A DNA stretch of 64,000 nt from Diaporthe sp. PMI_573 (lineage: Eukaryota > Ascomycota > Sordariomycetes > Diaporthales > Diaporthaceae). Positions within the stretch are counted from its first letter, which is position 1. Every line of letters begins with the position of its first letter. The DNA is taken from assembly GCA_021399435.1 (NCBI GenBank), contig JAJTUP010000039.1:1-64000 (forward strand). Direction: 5' to 3'. The position numbers and the translations under genes were made by a program. Below, in pieces: positions 1 through 12,959 of the stretch. The notes beneath the pieces are model-generated. The model did not search any database, was not told the DNA's origin, and saw nothing but the letters and a program-made list of their open reading frames with translations.

Positions 1-517
1 AGAAGTATACACTATAAATATAGAACTATAGGTATCTAATTATATAGAAAAACTACCCTATATTCTCTCTTTATAGTATCATAAAGCTTTTCTACGTTTG
101 TTTAAACTCTACTCTTATACCTTATAGAATATTAGATACTATCTTTTTCCTATATAAGACAAGCTCCCTATTTTTAAAGACTTGTATCAACTATGAGGAT
201 AATGTTCTCTTGGCTATATTTAATATAATTAGATATGGTTTAGTTATAATAGTTACTTTTAACACATCTATGGCTTTCTAGTATTCTTTTAACTAGTAAA
301 ATAGTGCTCCTTTCTTAAGGAGGTTAAAGAGTAGCCTAGTAATAATCCTATAAAATAGTATTTATACCTAGTAATAGTTGACAAGGCTAATAAAGGAGCA
401 AACCTAAAAAACGTTTTAACAGCTTTTCTATTCTCTAATTTTAATAATCTTCTTATCTACTAGCGCTTGGCTAAGAGTACTATATATATATCTAACAATA
501 TTAGTTTAACGCTTATA

Positions 518-1065
518 CTATTTTGACTTGTAGGTATTAATAGCCGTGCTAGCTAGTTTTACATTATAGAGGATATTGTTAAGATTCTTAATATATTTCG
601 CTATATATCTTTTAACTCTGGGTAGATTAGGAATCTTCTTGTTATTATAATCTATATCAGGACCTCTAATAGCTATATTGTCTAAAAAAGGTCTGTAGAT
701 TAAGGGAATTAAGTTATACAACAGCCGTACTATATATTATATAAACTAGGCCATAGAATTAGTAAGTACCTATAGGTAGGCTATATTGTTAAAATAATCT
801 AATTATTGTTATAAAGGTTGTTATATTATAGCTTTTCTTATTAAGCTTAATTTAATTATAGCCTAAGAAGAAATTTAAGAGAGAGAGAATCTTATATATT
901 ATAAATTTTTCTGTAAATTTGTCTACTATCAGAAGTATAAAGGCGTCTCTAATTATAACCCTATTTTCTTTAAAGATATTATTAATTAACTAGTATTCTA
1001 AGTCTTTTTTCTTAACTAGAAACTAGCTGTTTTAATATACCGCGTAAGATTTCTTAATAATGCTA
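518..1065 (-). pseudogene. Gypsy reverse transcriptase relic
   Basis: Translating the minus strand in one frame gives recognisable fungal Gypsy RT segments: LINNIFKENRVIIRDAF, then LLNFFLGYN (usually DFFSGYDQIEL), and at 518-721 RPFLDNIAIRGPDIDYNN, where the RT active-site strand is normally F-[LI]-DD. Here the second Asp is Asn, a G-to-A change. The open piece at 518-721 is only what is left between stops. Other stops in the frame are TAA or TAG at positions expected to be Gln or Trp. Family assignment is from motif recognition, not from a database search. Confidence 0.85.
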
Positions 1066-4000
1066 CTTGCCTCTCTTTCTTTTAACATTTTAATAGCTAT
1101 TACTCTAAAGGCTCTAGGCAACTTAATTGTCTTTATCTAGTAGGCCTTATATAGCATGGTTTTAATTGTTTAAGGTAGAGTAATATCTATACTAATTTAA
1201 AATATATAAGACTAGTTTTAGGCAAGGGCCTTTTTTCTATTAAATAAGAAATAGGTAAATATATTTCTTTCCTTAATTAAAAAGCCGTTATAGTTATTCT
1301 TTATAACTTATTCTAAGTAATTAGAAGTAAGTCAAGATTCTCTCTTAATTTTAGAGAATTTTAGCTATATCTAGAGGTTATATTTATATCTATAATTCCG
1401 GTTTATAGCATCTTTAATTTTCGCTTTATAGCTTAGCTTCTAGTTAACTATTTCTTCTAAAACTAATCTATTAGATAGGTAATTATCTACTAGATATACT
1501 TTAACTCCTACCCTCTTATATAGAGTTTTAATTATAAGTTAATAAGTATAACTAATTAATTTAGTAATACTTATAGGTAATAAAATTAAGTTTATCTATT
1601 TATAAGTATAGGCCGTTCTTATTCTTAGATATAATCTATAAATATATTAAGGATTAGGTTTTTTAATACCTTTAAGTATATATAGCTAATATATTTTATA
1701 CTAAAGGTCTTTTGTAAAAAAAACTAATAACTTCTAAATATTCTTATCTTAAAAGATACTAAGAATTTTATTACCTTCTTTAATACTAAGATAGATTAAA
1801 GAAGGCTTAATTAAAGTACTAATTATTACTAGTTTTTAATTAAATTACTCTAAATATATTTAAATAGCTAAAGTTTATAAAATATATTTTTTAAGACTTA
1901 TATACTATTACTAGGTACTATATAAAAAGGCTTCTAGTTCCTTTATCCTAGGCCATACTTTATCTAAAAGTCTCCTAATATAATATATATAAATAGAAAA
2001 CCCTTTGATTTTTTAAAGATTAGATTAGTATTAAGAAAGAACGGTATTCTAAGAAAAATATAGTATATAATATTGTAAATTATATTGTTGATAATAAAGA
2101 AAACTTGCTTTATCTACTTAGGGCTAATATAAATCTAGTCTTTAGTTACCCTGATTAGAGACAAGGCTTTTTTATTATAAACTATAAAGGTTATATTCTT
2201 AAGAAGAGAATAAGTAAGCTAGTCTTAGCTATAATAGCTTAATAGTAATAGATTTATCTCTACCCTAGTATTAAGTAAAGCTAGTAAAGGTATATATTAG
2301 TTACTTTTTATATATATAATAAAGAAAGCTAAACTATAATATTTTTAGTTAATTATATCTAAAGTTAATATAGCTAGAAAGCTAATATAATATCTAATTA
2401 TTATTAAGGTTAGAGTAGTTTCCCCTAATAAGTTACTTATTAGAGTACTAACAACTTTAATACTTAAGTACTAGTCTCTCTATCCCCTTATTTTATAGAC
2501 AGGTTTAAAAGAAACTTGTAAAATAGTCCTTATCCCATCCTATAGAGCTTACAGGCGCCTAATTAAAGCAGCATTTATCTCTCTAAGAACTAGGAGATTA
2601 GAAGTATATATTTTAATAGTTTCGCTAAAAATTACCTATACTACTACTTCTTCTAGAGGTAAGGTTTCTACTAGTTATCTTTTCAGCTTAATATAGATTA
2701 GTTTTTCTACCACTACTACTACTACTATACTAACTTAATTATATTCTATATACCTAGTAAATATTTCTACTATATAGCTTTTTAAGTTATCTAGTTTCTT
2801 TCTACTTAAACTACTTAGACTTAGTAAATTATTTTTAAAGTAGATATATATTTTAAGGTAAAGGGTATCTAGTATAGCCTTATACATTACCTTATTATTC
2901 TAATCTATACCATCCTCTATTACTTATCTCTTCTTTATAATATTAGCAAAGGTTTACAGATCTTTTAAACAAATTTACTCTTTACCTATAGTAATGGTAT
3001 AAAGAGATAGGTCTAAGGTTATTAATATAGATCCAATAGCTAGTAGTTTTCCTAGTAGTTTAAAATTCTAGACTAGTTTAACCTCTCTTAAAGCCAAGTT
3101 ACCTCTAAACAATAGGTTTACCTTAATAAGTTTTTAGTATTAAAGGATATATAGTAAGTCAGTTCTACCTTTCTATAATAAAAACTCTAGTTAGCCTCTA
3201 GCATACTTTTTAATTTTAATTTCTTTTTAATTATAATAGAGTTAAATACTAATAGGGTCTAGAAATTTAGAATACCCGTTTTAAGTATCTATAATAGTGT
3301 CGAGAATTATTAAAGAACCCTTATACTTCTCTATATAGAAGAGCCTATTAATAACAAGCTTGTTAATCTTATTATACTTATAGGCCGTGTAGTCTTCTCC
3401 TATATAGCTATAATATATATATAGAGAACTATTCTTCTTTAGCTAAATAGTAGAAATACTATAAGTATCGTTATTATTATTACTTAAGGCTAGAGAGTAG
3501 ATTTCCTAGCTACTAGGTCTCTAAACAGACCCTACTATATCTATTCTAGTCAGTCTAAGTTTAGTTTGTCGTCTATTATAGAAGGTTGCTTTAATATAAT
3601 GTCTGAGTTATTTATTAATCTTCTTCTCTTTTTACATTTTTAGCTACTTGATTTTTAAGTCAGTAAATTTATTTATAAGGTTATCTATTTTTTATTTAAG
3701 AAAACTATTACCCTGATTTTTATACTGATTAGGCAAAACGATAGGTTCTAGATATATACCAATAGGTTTTAAGTATCTTAGATTATTACTTTATTACTTC
3801 TCTATATACTATTAATTCTACTAATTCTATAAGTTTGTTTAGAAACGATTAGAAAGTCCTTTTACAGCTAGGTAATAGTTCTACTTAGAGTACTCTAATT
3901 CTTTATTAAGGATAGATAGAAGCCTATCTTTAAATTCTATCCAGGGTATATCTTTAACCTTCTCCTTATAGGTTAGTCCAGAAAGAAGCTACTTCTTAAT

Positions 4001-5770
4001 TTAGAACAAAAGTATCTTATAGAAGGTCCTGCTTCCCTAATTAGACGTCTCTCTAGCTTTAATTAGCGCTTAGTTATAATTAGCAATCTTTTATTTCTAT
4101 TTTTTAAGGTTATCTAAGGGATTCTAGCGGAAGATTACTTCTATTACTAAGCCTAGATCTACTTAAGAGAAAGTATTACTAGTTTTAAAGTAGGCTAAAA
4201 GTTTCTAACTCTATAAAGCCTAGGTACTTAGTCTAGTAGTAACCTTTTTAATTAAATAGACTAGATCAAAGCTAGTATAGTACTGTTTTAACAAGGAAAG
4301 AATCTAATCTATCAGATAAGAAAATTAGCGAGAAATATCCTCTAAGGCGGATATTAACTTAATAATATTTATTTTATTAAACCTTAGTATATTAAGATTA
4401 TACAATATAAGCGGCGCTATTTAGGGCGACATTATAGTGCTATAGGAGAATAGACTAAATGGGTATTAGCCTATAGTGTTGGGCTTAGCTAAAAGGGGTT
4501 GTTATAGCTAAGCAGGAGGGTTTTAGGCAGAAAATAAAGAGGTTTTGCCGGAAGATTCTTTACCCTTAGGCTTAGGTTTTTTTAATAACTAGTCTCTCCT
4601 ATACTCCCTTCTAGACCTTTGGTAATTAGAAGGAATTAAAGGACCAGCAATTACTTACTAATAGGTAGAGCTTAGAGTAAGTAAAGACAGACATAGTAGG
4701 CTTAAGCCTTTAGACAATATAATTAAAAAGCCTAGTATTTTAGTAAAAGCAGCGTTTTTAATAAGGCCAGCTACTATAGATATTCCAGTACTAGATATTA
4801 TTAGAATAAAGTAATTAAAGCTATAAGCTTATTATTAAGAGAGTTTATATATTATCTAGAGAGTTAAATATTCTTAGGTTAGTACTTAATACAGTAATAA
4901 CACTTAAAACATTATACCTTTTTAAGGTCCTTCTCTTCTTTCCAGTATATATAGTCTCTCCTTAAAGTCTCTTATTAGCTCTAATTAAAAGCCATAATAC
5001 CTTAGCCTTGCCTTCCTATATACTCCTTAGGCTTTACACTTATACCTAAAAGCGCCTTGCCACAAACCTTGTTATAATAGATATAAGGGTAATTATTATA
5101 ATGGCGCTACTTTTTAACCAGACTTTAGTCGCTAAAGCAACTTATAGGATTAAATTAAGGGCCGTTCTTCCCTAATCTAAACTTGTCAAATCTTATAAAA
5201 GTCTAATCCCCTCTTAATTAAGCGTTTTACAAGCAAATATATTACTCTACCAGGGCTTTAGCCATTACCATAAAATAATTTCTAGTATAATAGCTAATAT
5301 TTACACCTTAGGCGTAAAGCTTAGTCAAGAGGGTACCCTTTAAAACCTCAGCAAGAGAGCAGGTTTAAAAGCAGGGTTTTTTCTATATATTTTAGTTATG
5401 CTTCTCTTATCTTTAATTTAGTTATATAACTCTCTTTCTAGCAAGGCGTTTCCTTAATAGTTCTAATTAGGTACAGGTAAGACAATTCTATATATAATTA
5501 TAAAAAACAGGCAAGCTTTAGACCAACTTGTTAGTTATAAGCTCTCTCCTTAGTCTTTAAAGGTTACACAGTTAGCTTAAGCCCAGGCCAGATTACTAGT
5601 AAAAATATAGACACTAAAGCCGAGTATATATACCCAAGTTCTACTAGCCCCTTAGAGAGAGAGAGAGGAAACTGCTAGAGGGCTCTAATATAAAGAAAGA
5701 AGAGATAATAAAAAAGGGCCGGAAAGGCTACAAAGGCAATAAAAGCAGTAATTAGGTTCTAATTAGACAA

Positions 5771-5921
5771 TGTTACAGGTTATTAAATAATAATAATAGA
5801 AGAATAAGTTAAATTATTACTTTAGCCCTCGAGAGAGATAGAAGCATGTCTAGTACTTATAGTATAGATATCTAAGAAAAATTTATCATACTAGCTACAT
5901 AAAACACTACACCCTATAACA
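5771..5921 (-). repeat. LTR of Gypsy copy A (151 bp)
   Basis: It begins TGTTACAGG and ends TATAACA, giving the TG...CA ends and the short TGTTA/TAACA inverted termini of an LTR. A second copy of exactly the same length lies at 7469-7619, with about 90% identity and mostly transition differences. Confidence 0.85.
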
Positions 5922-7619
5922 GTACTTAGTCTAATAGTAACCTTTTTAATTAAATAGACTAGATTAAAGCTAGTATAGTATTGTTTTAATAAAAAAAGAA
6001 TCTAATCTATTAGATAAGAGAATTAGCAAAAAATATCCTTTAAGGTAGATATTAATTTAATAATATTTATTTTATCAAACCTTAACACATTAAAGTTATA
6101 CAATATAAGCAATACTATTTAGGGCAGTATTATAATACTATAAGAAAATAGACCAAACGGGTATTAGCCTATAGTATTAGGCTTAGCTAAAAGGAGTTAT
6201 TATAGCTAAGTAGGAAGGTTTTAGGCAAAAGGTAAAGAGGTTTTACCAGAAGATCCTTTACCCTTAGATTTAGGTTTCTTTAGTAACTAGTCTCTTCTAC
6301 ACTCCCTTCTAGACCTTTAGTAATTAGAAGGAATTAAAAAACCAGCAATTACTTACTAGTAGATAGAGCTTAGAGTAAGTAAAGGCAAACATAGCAGGCT
6401 TAAGCCTTTAGACAATATAGTCAGGAAGCCTAGTATTTTAGTAAAAGCAGCATCTTTAGCAGGGCCAGCTACTATAGATGTTCCAGTGCTAGACATTATT
6501 AAAATAAAATAATTAGAGCCATAGGCTTATTATTAAAAAAGTTTATATATTATCTAAAGAGTTAAATATTCTTAAGTTAGTACTTAGTATAATAATAATA
6601 CTTAAAACATTATACCTTTTTAAGATACTTTTCCTCTTCCCAGCATATATAGTCTCTCTTTAAAGTCTCCTATTAGCTCTAATTAAAAGCCATAATATCT
6701 TAGCCTTACCTTCCTATATACTTCTCAGGCTTTACACTTATACCTAAAAGCACCTTGCTATAAATTTTATTACAATAAACATAGGGGTAATTATTACAAT
6801 AGCGCTACTTTCTAACCAAACTTTAGTCACCAAAGTAACTATAAAATTAGATTAAAGGCTGTTCTCCTTTAATCTAAGCTTAATAAATCCCATAAAAGTC
6901 TAATTTCCTCCTCAACTAAGCATTTTACAAGCAAATATATTACTCTACCAGGGCTTTAGCTATTACTATAAAACAATTTCCAGCATAATAGCTAATATTT
7001 ACACCTTAGGCGTAAAGCTTAGTCAAGAGGGTACCCTTTAGAATCTCAACAAAAGAACAGGTTTAAAAGCAAGGTTCTTTCTATATATTTTAATTATACT
7101 TCTCTTATCTTCAGTTTAGTTATATAACTCTCTTTCTAGTAAGGCGTTTTCTCGGCAGTTTTAATTAGGTACTGGTAAGATAATTTTATATATAATTATA
7201 AAAAATAGGCAAGCTTTAGACCAACTCATCAGTTATAAGCTCTCTCCTTAATCTTTAAAGATCACACAATTAGCTTAAGCCCAGGCCAGATCACCAGTAA
7301 AAACATAGACACTAAAGCCAAATATATATGCCTAAGTTCTGCTGGCCCCTTAGAGCAAGAGAGAGGAAACTACTAGAGGGCTCTAACATAAAGAAAGAAG
7401 AGATAATAAAAAAGGGCCGGAAAGGCTACAAAGGCAATAAAAGCAGTAATTAGGTTCTAATTAGACAATGTTACAGGTTATTAAATAATAATAATAGAAG
7501 AATGAGTTAAATTATTACTTCAGCCCTTAAGAGGAACAGAAGTATGTCCAGTACTTATAGTACAGACGGCCAAGAAAAATTTATCGCACTAGCTATATAA
7601 AACACTACACCCCGTAACA
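5922..7619 (-). mobile_element. Gypsy copy B fragment (5' LTR plus gag region), interrupted by copy A
   Basis: This is a second copy of the 1-5921 family, matching 4228-5921 along its whole length. It consists of a 151-bp LTR at 7469-7619 and the adjoining gag-like interior, and it stops abruptly at 5922 where the LTR of copy A begins. The remainder of copy B should lie beyond the far end of copy A, outside the window. Compared with copy A it carries extra G-to-A and C-to-T changes, for example TTGTTAT to TTATTAT and GCAGG to GTAGG, the CpA/TpG dinucleotide context of RIP. Confidence 0.8.
7469..7619 (-). repeat. LTR of Gypsy copy B (151 bp)
   Basis: It begins TGTTACAGG and ends CCGTAACA, with TGTTAC/GTAACA as perfect 6-bp inverted ends. 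It pairs with 5771-5921. On the minus strand it is the 5' LTR of the fragment to its left. Confidence 0.85.
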
Positions 7620-8059
7620 ATATCTTATATTAGTTTTAATAACGACTTTAAAGAGTAGTTAAACTAGTTGGATTTACACGAGACGATTTAATTAGGCTCT
7701 TAATTAGGTACCCCTTTAGCCTTTATTAAGTTTAATAAAAGCTAATATCCTTATAGGTAGTAGGCTTTATTAGTATAACTATATTTTACTATAGTTTCTA
7801 GTTAGTTTCTCTTTTAAATTATAATATAGTTACCTAGCAACTATTTATTATATATAATATTATTTCTTCTACTCTTTCTACTAGTCTACTAGCTAGCTAG
7901 CTAGGTAGTAATAGCTAACCTAGCTTGTTAGGTTTAATTTCCTTTAAGCTAGAGGACCATAAGATATAATAGGCCCTGATTTCTTTAGGTTTAACTTCTA
8001 TACTATTTAATAATAATTATACTATTTAAACTTTCCTTCTCTATTTCTTTTCTATACTT

Positions 8060-9320
8060 TTAGAAAGTATAGATTCTACTAGTCGTGTTTTCCTTTATAA
8101 TTACTCCAACCTTAAGTAATATATTACTAATAGTTATACAGCTTGTATATATAACCCTAAGGGAAAAGATATAGCTATTAAAACCTTACCTACTTTCTAA
8201 TAACGATATATTAAGAAGGTAGCAGCCACTATACTTACTCAATTAAGCACCTATAGCCTACCAAGAACCCCTTAAGCAGCTAAAAAGATATCTATTCCTT
8301 TACCTAACTATATTTACAACTATACTCCTACCAAAGCCTAAATTTATATATCTCCTCCTTTCCAAGAGCTTATTTATAGCTCTATTACTAGACCCACAGA
8401 GACTACTTAAGACTTATTAAGTTATAAGGAGTACTACTAGACCTGGCAATATATAATTAAGTCATATATACTCTATAATCATTACTTACAGGTATTTCTT
8501 TACTAGTATGAAAATTAGATTCCTCTACTAAGTAAGTTAATTAGGTATATTATTACTAATATAACCTACTTTTACTATAACTACTATATTACTAATTATT
8601 ATTTTCCTTATAGTATAGTAAGGGTTTTAATTCTTAGTTACCATTATTTCAGCTAATATTTTAGGGTAATCTATTACTTATTAAATCTATTACCAACCTC
8701 TACTTTACTTATAGCATTTTAAATAATATTTAAAGAAGTACTAACCTAAAAATATTAATTAATCAAGATAGTCAGCTATCAGCATTATAGATATACCTTA
8801 TTTATACTCTAAGTAGCTTATCTACTAGTAGTCCTAGTAAAGCCCTGGCTTTTAAGTAATCAGTCCTAAACCCTTAGTATAAAGATAAGGAAACTAGAAA
8901 GTCGTTTATTATAGAGGCTAATATAAGGTATTTCCCCTTTACTTTATAGCCCTTTTTAACTTATATATAAAACAAGGCTATTATATAGGCCAGTATCTTT
9001 TACTCCTAGGTTAATATAAATACTTCTCCTTTATTAATTATAACCTTTTTATCTACTAACTCTAATAACCTTATATATAAGAATCTAATACGTAATTTAA
9101 TTAACTACTACTAGATAATACTTTGCCTAGTTTCTATTAATAATAGGTTTCTAGTATAGTATGCTTTAGTACAGGGCTTCTTAAAGAAGGTAAGAAATAT
9201 AATAAAGGAGGTATTTAGTAACTAGCTAAAGGGCTTTAGCCTCTTACTATAGGAGATAATTGTTAAACGGAAACGCTTATATGGGCGCTACACGTAAGGG
9301 GCTACCCTAGACTTCACGTA
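8060..9320 (+). pseudogene. RIP-damaged plus-strand coding relic, unknown protein (copy 1)
   Basis: One plus-strand frame stays coherent for about 400 codons, and nearly all its stops are TAA or TAG, which is what RIP makes from CAA and CAG. The right part (about 8960-9270) matches, in the same frame, a relic at about 13,960-14,250: NNRFLV with NNRFPV, ALVQGFL with SLVQGFL, and KGFSLLL with EGFLLLL, reading damaged stops as Gln. Conservation at amino-acid level shows this was a real protein. I do not recognise its family; it may be a gag-like or ORF1-like transposon protein. It ends near a sharp change from AT-rich to normal base composition. Confidence 0.55.
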
Positions 9321-9338
9321 GGGAGTTACCCTAGACTT
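9291..9338. repeat. Two tandem 24-bp units
   Basis: Units 9291-9314 and 9315-9338 share CACGTARGGGR and TACCCTAGACTT and differ at only a few positions. They sit at the border between RIP-degraded DNA and a normal-GC island. Function unknown. Confidence 0.7.
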
Positions 9339-9794
9339 GGCACTTTTTCGGCTAAGTGCCTATATGGCGTGCGCGCCGGCAGATGAGTTTGGTGGCCGTG
9401 AGTCGATTTTTTGGGCTATTGTAAGACCCTAACTTCAAACCTCTGCATTCCCCTTATTTCTTACCCAAAAAGCATGTAACCTAGTTCATTAGATAGCCTG
9501 ATTTCTGAAGTTTATCTGTATTTAGTTTGGTTACTGTCAGGGTTAGGGTTGGCTGGTTATTTAAAGCCAAAGATAGTGGGTCCGAGGGCCGAATTTTCCG
9601 GCCTCCCTATCTGCGCACCAGAGCCAACCACAGCGTGCCCAGGGTTGAGACGATGTCGGAGGGACTGTGAGGAGGGCTGACAGAAGCCCACTCAAATTCA
9701 ATGCAAAGTTGTCCAAACCATTCTCAATCGTCCCAACAAGACCTCAGTGCACCCTACTGCTACCTGACTCCCATTCGATCCACCAACCTTCAGA
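9339..9794. other. Normal-GC island between transposon relics
   Basis: About 450 bp of balanced base composition sits between the relic ending near 9320 and the truncated retrotransposon that starts near 9795. An open plus-strand frame at 9667-9954 crosses into the retrotransposon and looks spurious. I see no gene. Two adjacent TTAGGG units occur near 9540. Confidence 0.5.
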
Positions 9795-10966
9795 AAGGTA
9801 CTTCTCTAACCATTCTAATTTAGCTGGGTATAAAAACCCCTGCCCCTTAATCCTCGGCCTCTTCCTTAGCCTCGCTACTATAAATAGTTTTAAGTTTTAC
9901 CCCACACACTTAAGACACTTCCTAAAGGGCTTCCCCCTTGTCCTCTCTTATTAAGGGTTCTGTTAATTCCTCCCTTTCTCAGGCCTACCTCCTTATACTT
10001 CCTCTTTCTTACCTTTTCTAAAGTACTAACCCAGATTACTTAGGCAACCCTAACCATCTTATCCCTAGTCTCTAGTATACTAAGGGCGTATTTTGTTTAA
10101 ATTTCCAACAATACCTATCCTAACAGCTTTAAGAGAAAGAATTTGGCCCTTAAACTATTACTCCTTATTTTCTATTCTAATTCCAATATTTCAAGATACT
10201 AGTAGAAGGTCTATAGGTCTTGGTTTTCTCATTAGTAGGCAGCATTAATCAAGCTTTAAATAACGCCTAATATATCTTAGAAATCCTTTTTAAAATTAGA
10301 GCTAAAAGTCTTAAACTTATCCTACTTGTAATAGTTAAATATAGACTTATCTTCTTTTCTTAAAGATTTTATATAAGTATCCCAATAGTTTCGGCATTCC
10401 TTTTCAACATAATCCAACATATATATTACTTTCGTTTTATTATCGTAAAGGGTTTATAGTTATAAGATATAGGCCCTTTCTAGGTCCATTATCTAGCTAT
10501 TATACTACTAAAGGGTACAAGCCATAGGTAGTAAAGTAATATTGGCCAACTTTAAGTCTTTCAGCTTAATTTCAATAGCCGTTTGGGCTGCTTCTAGAGC
10601 ATTAATTCTCTATTAAAGTAGTTAATTGCATTCCCGTTCTTATGCCAGGGCATTGTCAAGCTAAATTGTTCCTAAACTACCCTCGCCATTATCGTGACTT
10701 TCTTGGAATCTTCCCCTTCTTTTACCGGTCTTTAGTAGCATCATAGGTAATATATATTAAAGAATTAGAATTGTAATAGGCTCTGTACTAGGTACGATAG
10801 TCCAGTAAACTGGGAAGGCCAACATGTATATTAGGTGTAGGTCTGGTGCAAGACTAATTCTTGCCCCCCTTAAGTCTAAGACGTAGGAGCTTCGGGCCCC
10901 TTTTTAGAAAGGCCTTCGCCGAGGGCCACACCGGGGCTTCCGCGTGGCTTCCGCCCGGCCGTTACA
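9795..10966 (-). mobile_element. Truncated copy of the chromovirus (5' LTR plus start of the interior)
   Basis: This segment matches 18,860-20,048 of the full-length element. It contains an LTR at 10,772-10,966 and the adjoining interior, including the shared stretches TTCTTTTACCGGTCTTT and AGAATTAGAATTGTAAT directly next to the LTR. Similarity ends near 9795, so pol and the other LTR are missing. It is oriented leftward like the full copy. It is less AT-shifted in places than its partner, so the two copies were mutated independently. Confidence 0.75.
10772..10966 (-). repeat. Chromovirus LTR, copy 1 (195 bp)
   Basis: It runs from TGTAATAGGCTCTG to GGCCGTTACA, with TGTAA/TTACA terminal inverted repeats. 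It matches 12,242-12,435 and 19,855-20,048 closely along its length. Confidence 0.85.
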
Positions 10967-12236
10967 GCATCCAATAATTTCACCTTTACAAAATAGTATT
11001 ATTACATATAAATTATGTTCCTACCTTATAGCACATACTCTAAAATATCCATATAAGCCTATCTTTCTCCCTTATTATAACATATTATATTATCCCTAAT
11101 ACTACTAACATAATAACATCTTACCAAGCTACTCTTATATAATATTAACTTAACCTATTAAATCCTTCCTACTTTTATAACTACCTTACCACCACTTAAA
11201 TATACAAGGATATAAATTGCAAGTCACTTAAACCAAAAAGGCTACATTACCTTTAAATCCACCTTTATCCCTTTGCCTTATAGCAGATCTCCTTCTCTTA
11301 CTCTCTAAAACTTATTTCAATTAAGCTGCCTTACCATAACCTTATATCTAGCTCCTTCTCATCATACCTACTAGCCACATCCTGGTCCACAGCTATATAG
11401 CTACTAAGCTAGGTAGTTATACTTTATCTCCTATATGAAAACCCTGTATACTACCACAGCTGACGCTGGAATCAGTCCAACACAAGATGTCCGTCCTACA
11501 ATCTAAGACGTCTTAGGAAATGCCATACAAAAAAGATAAGGCCTCTTAATGCCTTCACATTAACACACCTATATCTACAGCATTTTTGTAGCTAGTCAGC
11601 ACAGGTAGGCAATACAGTTTCCACCAAAGATCCACTAGGCAGATAAAGTCACACCTTACAAATAAAAGGAAGAATATTTTGGGAATAGTGACAGATGCGT
11701 GGGACGTGGTGGTGTCGAGAAGTCTATATGTGCAAATAAACCAAAGCAATCTCGGTGTTATATTAGAGAGGAATTATCGCTGCTCAGCACGACCGGAAGA
11801 CAGATTCAAGACAAGCAGACGAGAAGCTTGAGCTTCAGCTTTCAGGAATGGCGGATAGAGTCATAAGACAAGTCGACTAAAGCGCGGGCGGCGGGCGGCG
11901 GGCGGTAAGCGAAACGACTGCGCCATTTCGAGGACCACAGGAGGGGGGGAAAAGAGGCAAGGAGATCCATTTGGCGAAATGAAATGCAGACCAGAGCACA
12001 GCTAATATAGGCCAGCAAAATAGAAAGAGAAGTGTATAAAGAAAGGAGAGAGGGAAGTTAAGAGTATAAGCAAGAGACGTTGTAGGTGGGAGCTCTCTTT
12101 ATATATCGCGGGGTAGCGCAGGGTTGCGGGGTCCCACTTTGGGGCGGGGCGATACCCAATTGAGAGGGCCGCTAAACCCGGCAGGTACAGCACCGCATTC
12201 TCTTTTACTAGAGATAATAACTTACAAATATCTATA
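10967..12236. other. Intervening DNA without a supportable gene
   Basis: The left half (to about 11,450) is AT-rich and repeat-like. The right half has normal composition, with a short GC-rich tandem motif (GCGGGCG units) near 11,882-11,907. Open frames at 11,555-11,749 and 12,002-12,295 are short and unlike known proteins, and the second runs into the LTR. Confidence 0.4.
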
Positions 12237-12241
12237 AAAGC
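12237..12241. repeat. Target-site duplication, left copy (AAAGC)
   Basis: AAAGC directly abuts the left LTR end at 12,242. The identical AAAGC follows the right LTR end at 20,049-20,053. Five-base duplications are usual for Ty3/Gypsy insertion. Confidence 0.8.
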
Positions 12242-12435
12242 TATAATGGGCTCTACACTAGGCACGATGGTCCGGTGAACTAGGAAGGCCAGCACGTATA
12301 TTAGGTATAGGTATGGTGCAAGACTAATTCTTGCCCCCCTTAAGTCTAAGATATAGGGGCTTTGGGTCCCTTTTTAAAAGGGCCTTTGCCGAGGCCACAC
12401 CGGGGCTTCCCCGTGGCTTCTGCCCGGCCGTTACA
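12242..12435 (-). repeat. Chromovirus 3' LTR (194 bp)
   Basis: It starts TATAATGGGCTCT, where the expected TGTAAT has become TATAAT by G-to-A, and ends GGCCGTTACA. It has the same length as the 5' LTR at 19,855-20,048. Confidence 0.88.
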
Positions 12436-12959
12436 ATTATACCTTCCCCCCGGAAGCCCGTCCCCGGGCTGTCAACTATAGCTTTTGTACAGCTTTCATG
12501 GGCACCTTCTAGTCACTACCTTTAGTAACTTATAGAATATTCTAAACCTATATACAACCTTTTTGGCGCCACACAAGCTAGGCAGCGTAGTTTAAATAGC
12601 TTGCCCTTTAGGCTACTATTAACCTCTCTCTCTCTCCAACCTACACTTTATTACTTCTTAAAGTTATTGCCGTGGCCCTTCTTCTATCTGCTGCTTTAAG
12701 TAGTTTTCATAATTACTTCTCAACACCTTCATTATATCTTGCTTGTTTAGCTTGTTTAAAGGCTTCTTGCCCTTACTACTAGATAAGGCGTCGCCTTTCT
12801 CTTTAGAGGGGTCTCGCAATTATTCCCGGTCTTCTTCGGTAAGTGCTTCTAGCCCTAGGCCTCTAGCTCTCGTTTACTTTTGTTCTTCTTCTATTAATTC
12901 TGCCGGCAAAGGTAGCTCTTTGCACTACTTACAGTTATCCTCCCTATAAAGTCAGAGTA

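Larger units (their letters stand above)
1..5921 (-). mobile_element. Ty3/Gypsy LTR retrotransposon copy A (RIP-degraded, runs off the left edge)
   Basis: This copy reads leftward. Its 5' LTR is 5771-5921, a gag-like region follows at about 4.2-5.7 kb, and reverse transcriptase lies near 0.5-1.1 kb; the rest of pol and the 3' LTR are outside the window. The sequence is very AT-rich and the RT frame carries stops where Gln or Trp is expected, as RIP produces. The stretch 4228-5921 is about 85-90% identical by eye to 5922-7619, and most differences are C/T or G/A. The simplest reading is that copy A inserted into the gag region of copy B exactly at 5921/5922. It cannot be active. Confidence 0.85.

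Noticed and set aside
4228..7619. Simple 1.7-kb tandem duplication
   Set aside because: The junction falls exactly at an LTR end and the copies carry matching LTRs, so a nested retrotransposon insertion explains it better.
9535..9555. Telomere-like (TTAGGG)2 motif
   Set aside because: Only two units inside ordinary DNA; far too short for a telomere or an interstitial telomeric tract.
9667..9954. 95-codon plus-strand open frame
   Set aside because: It crosses the left border of the truncated retrotransposon and runs antisense to its interior, so it is a chance frame.
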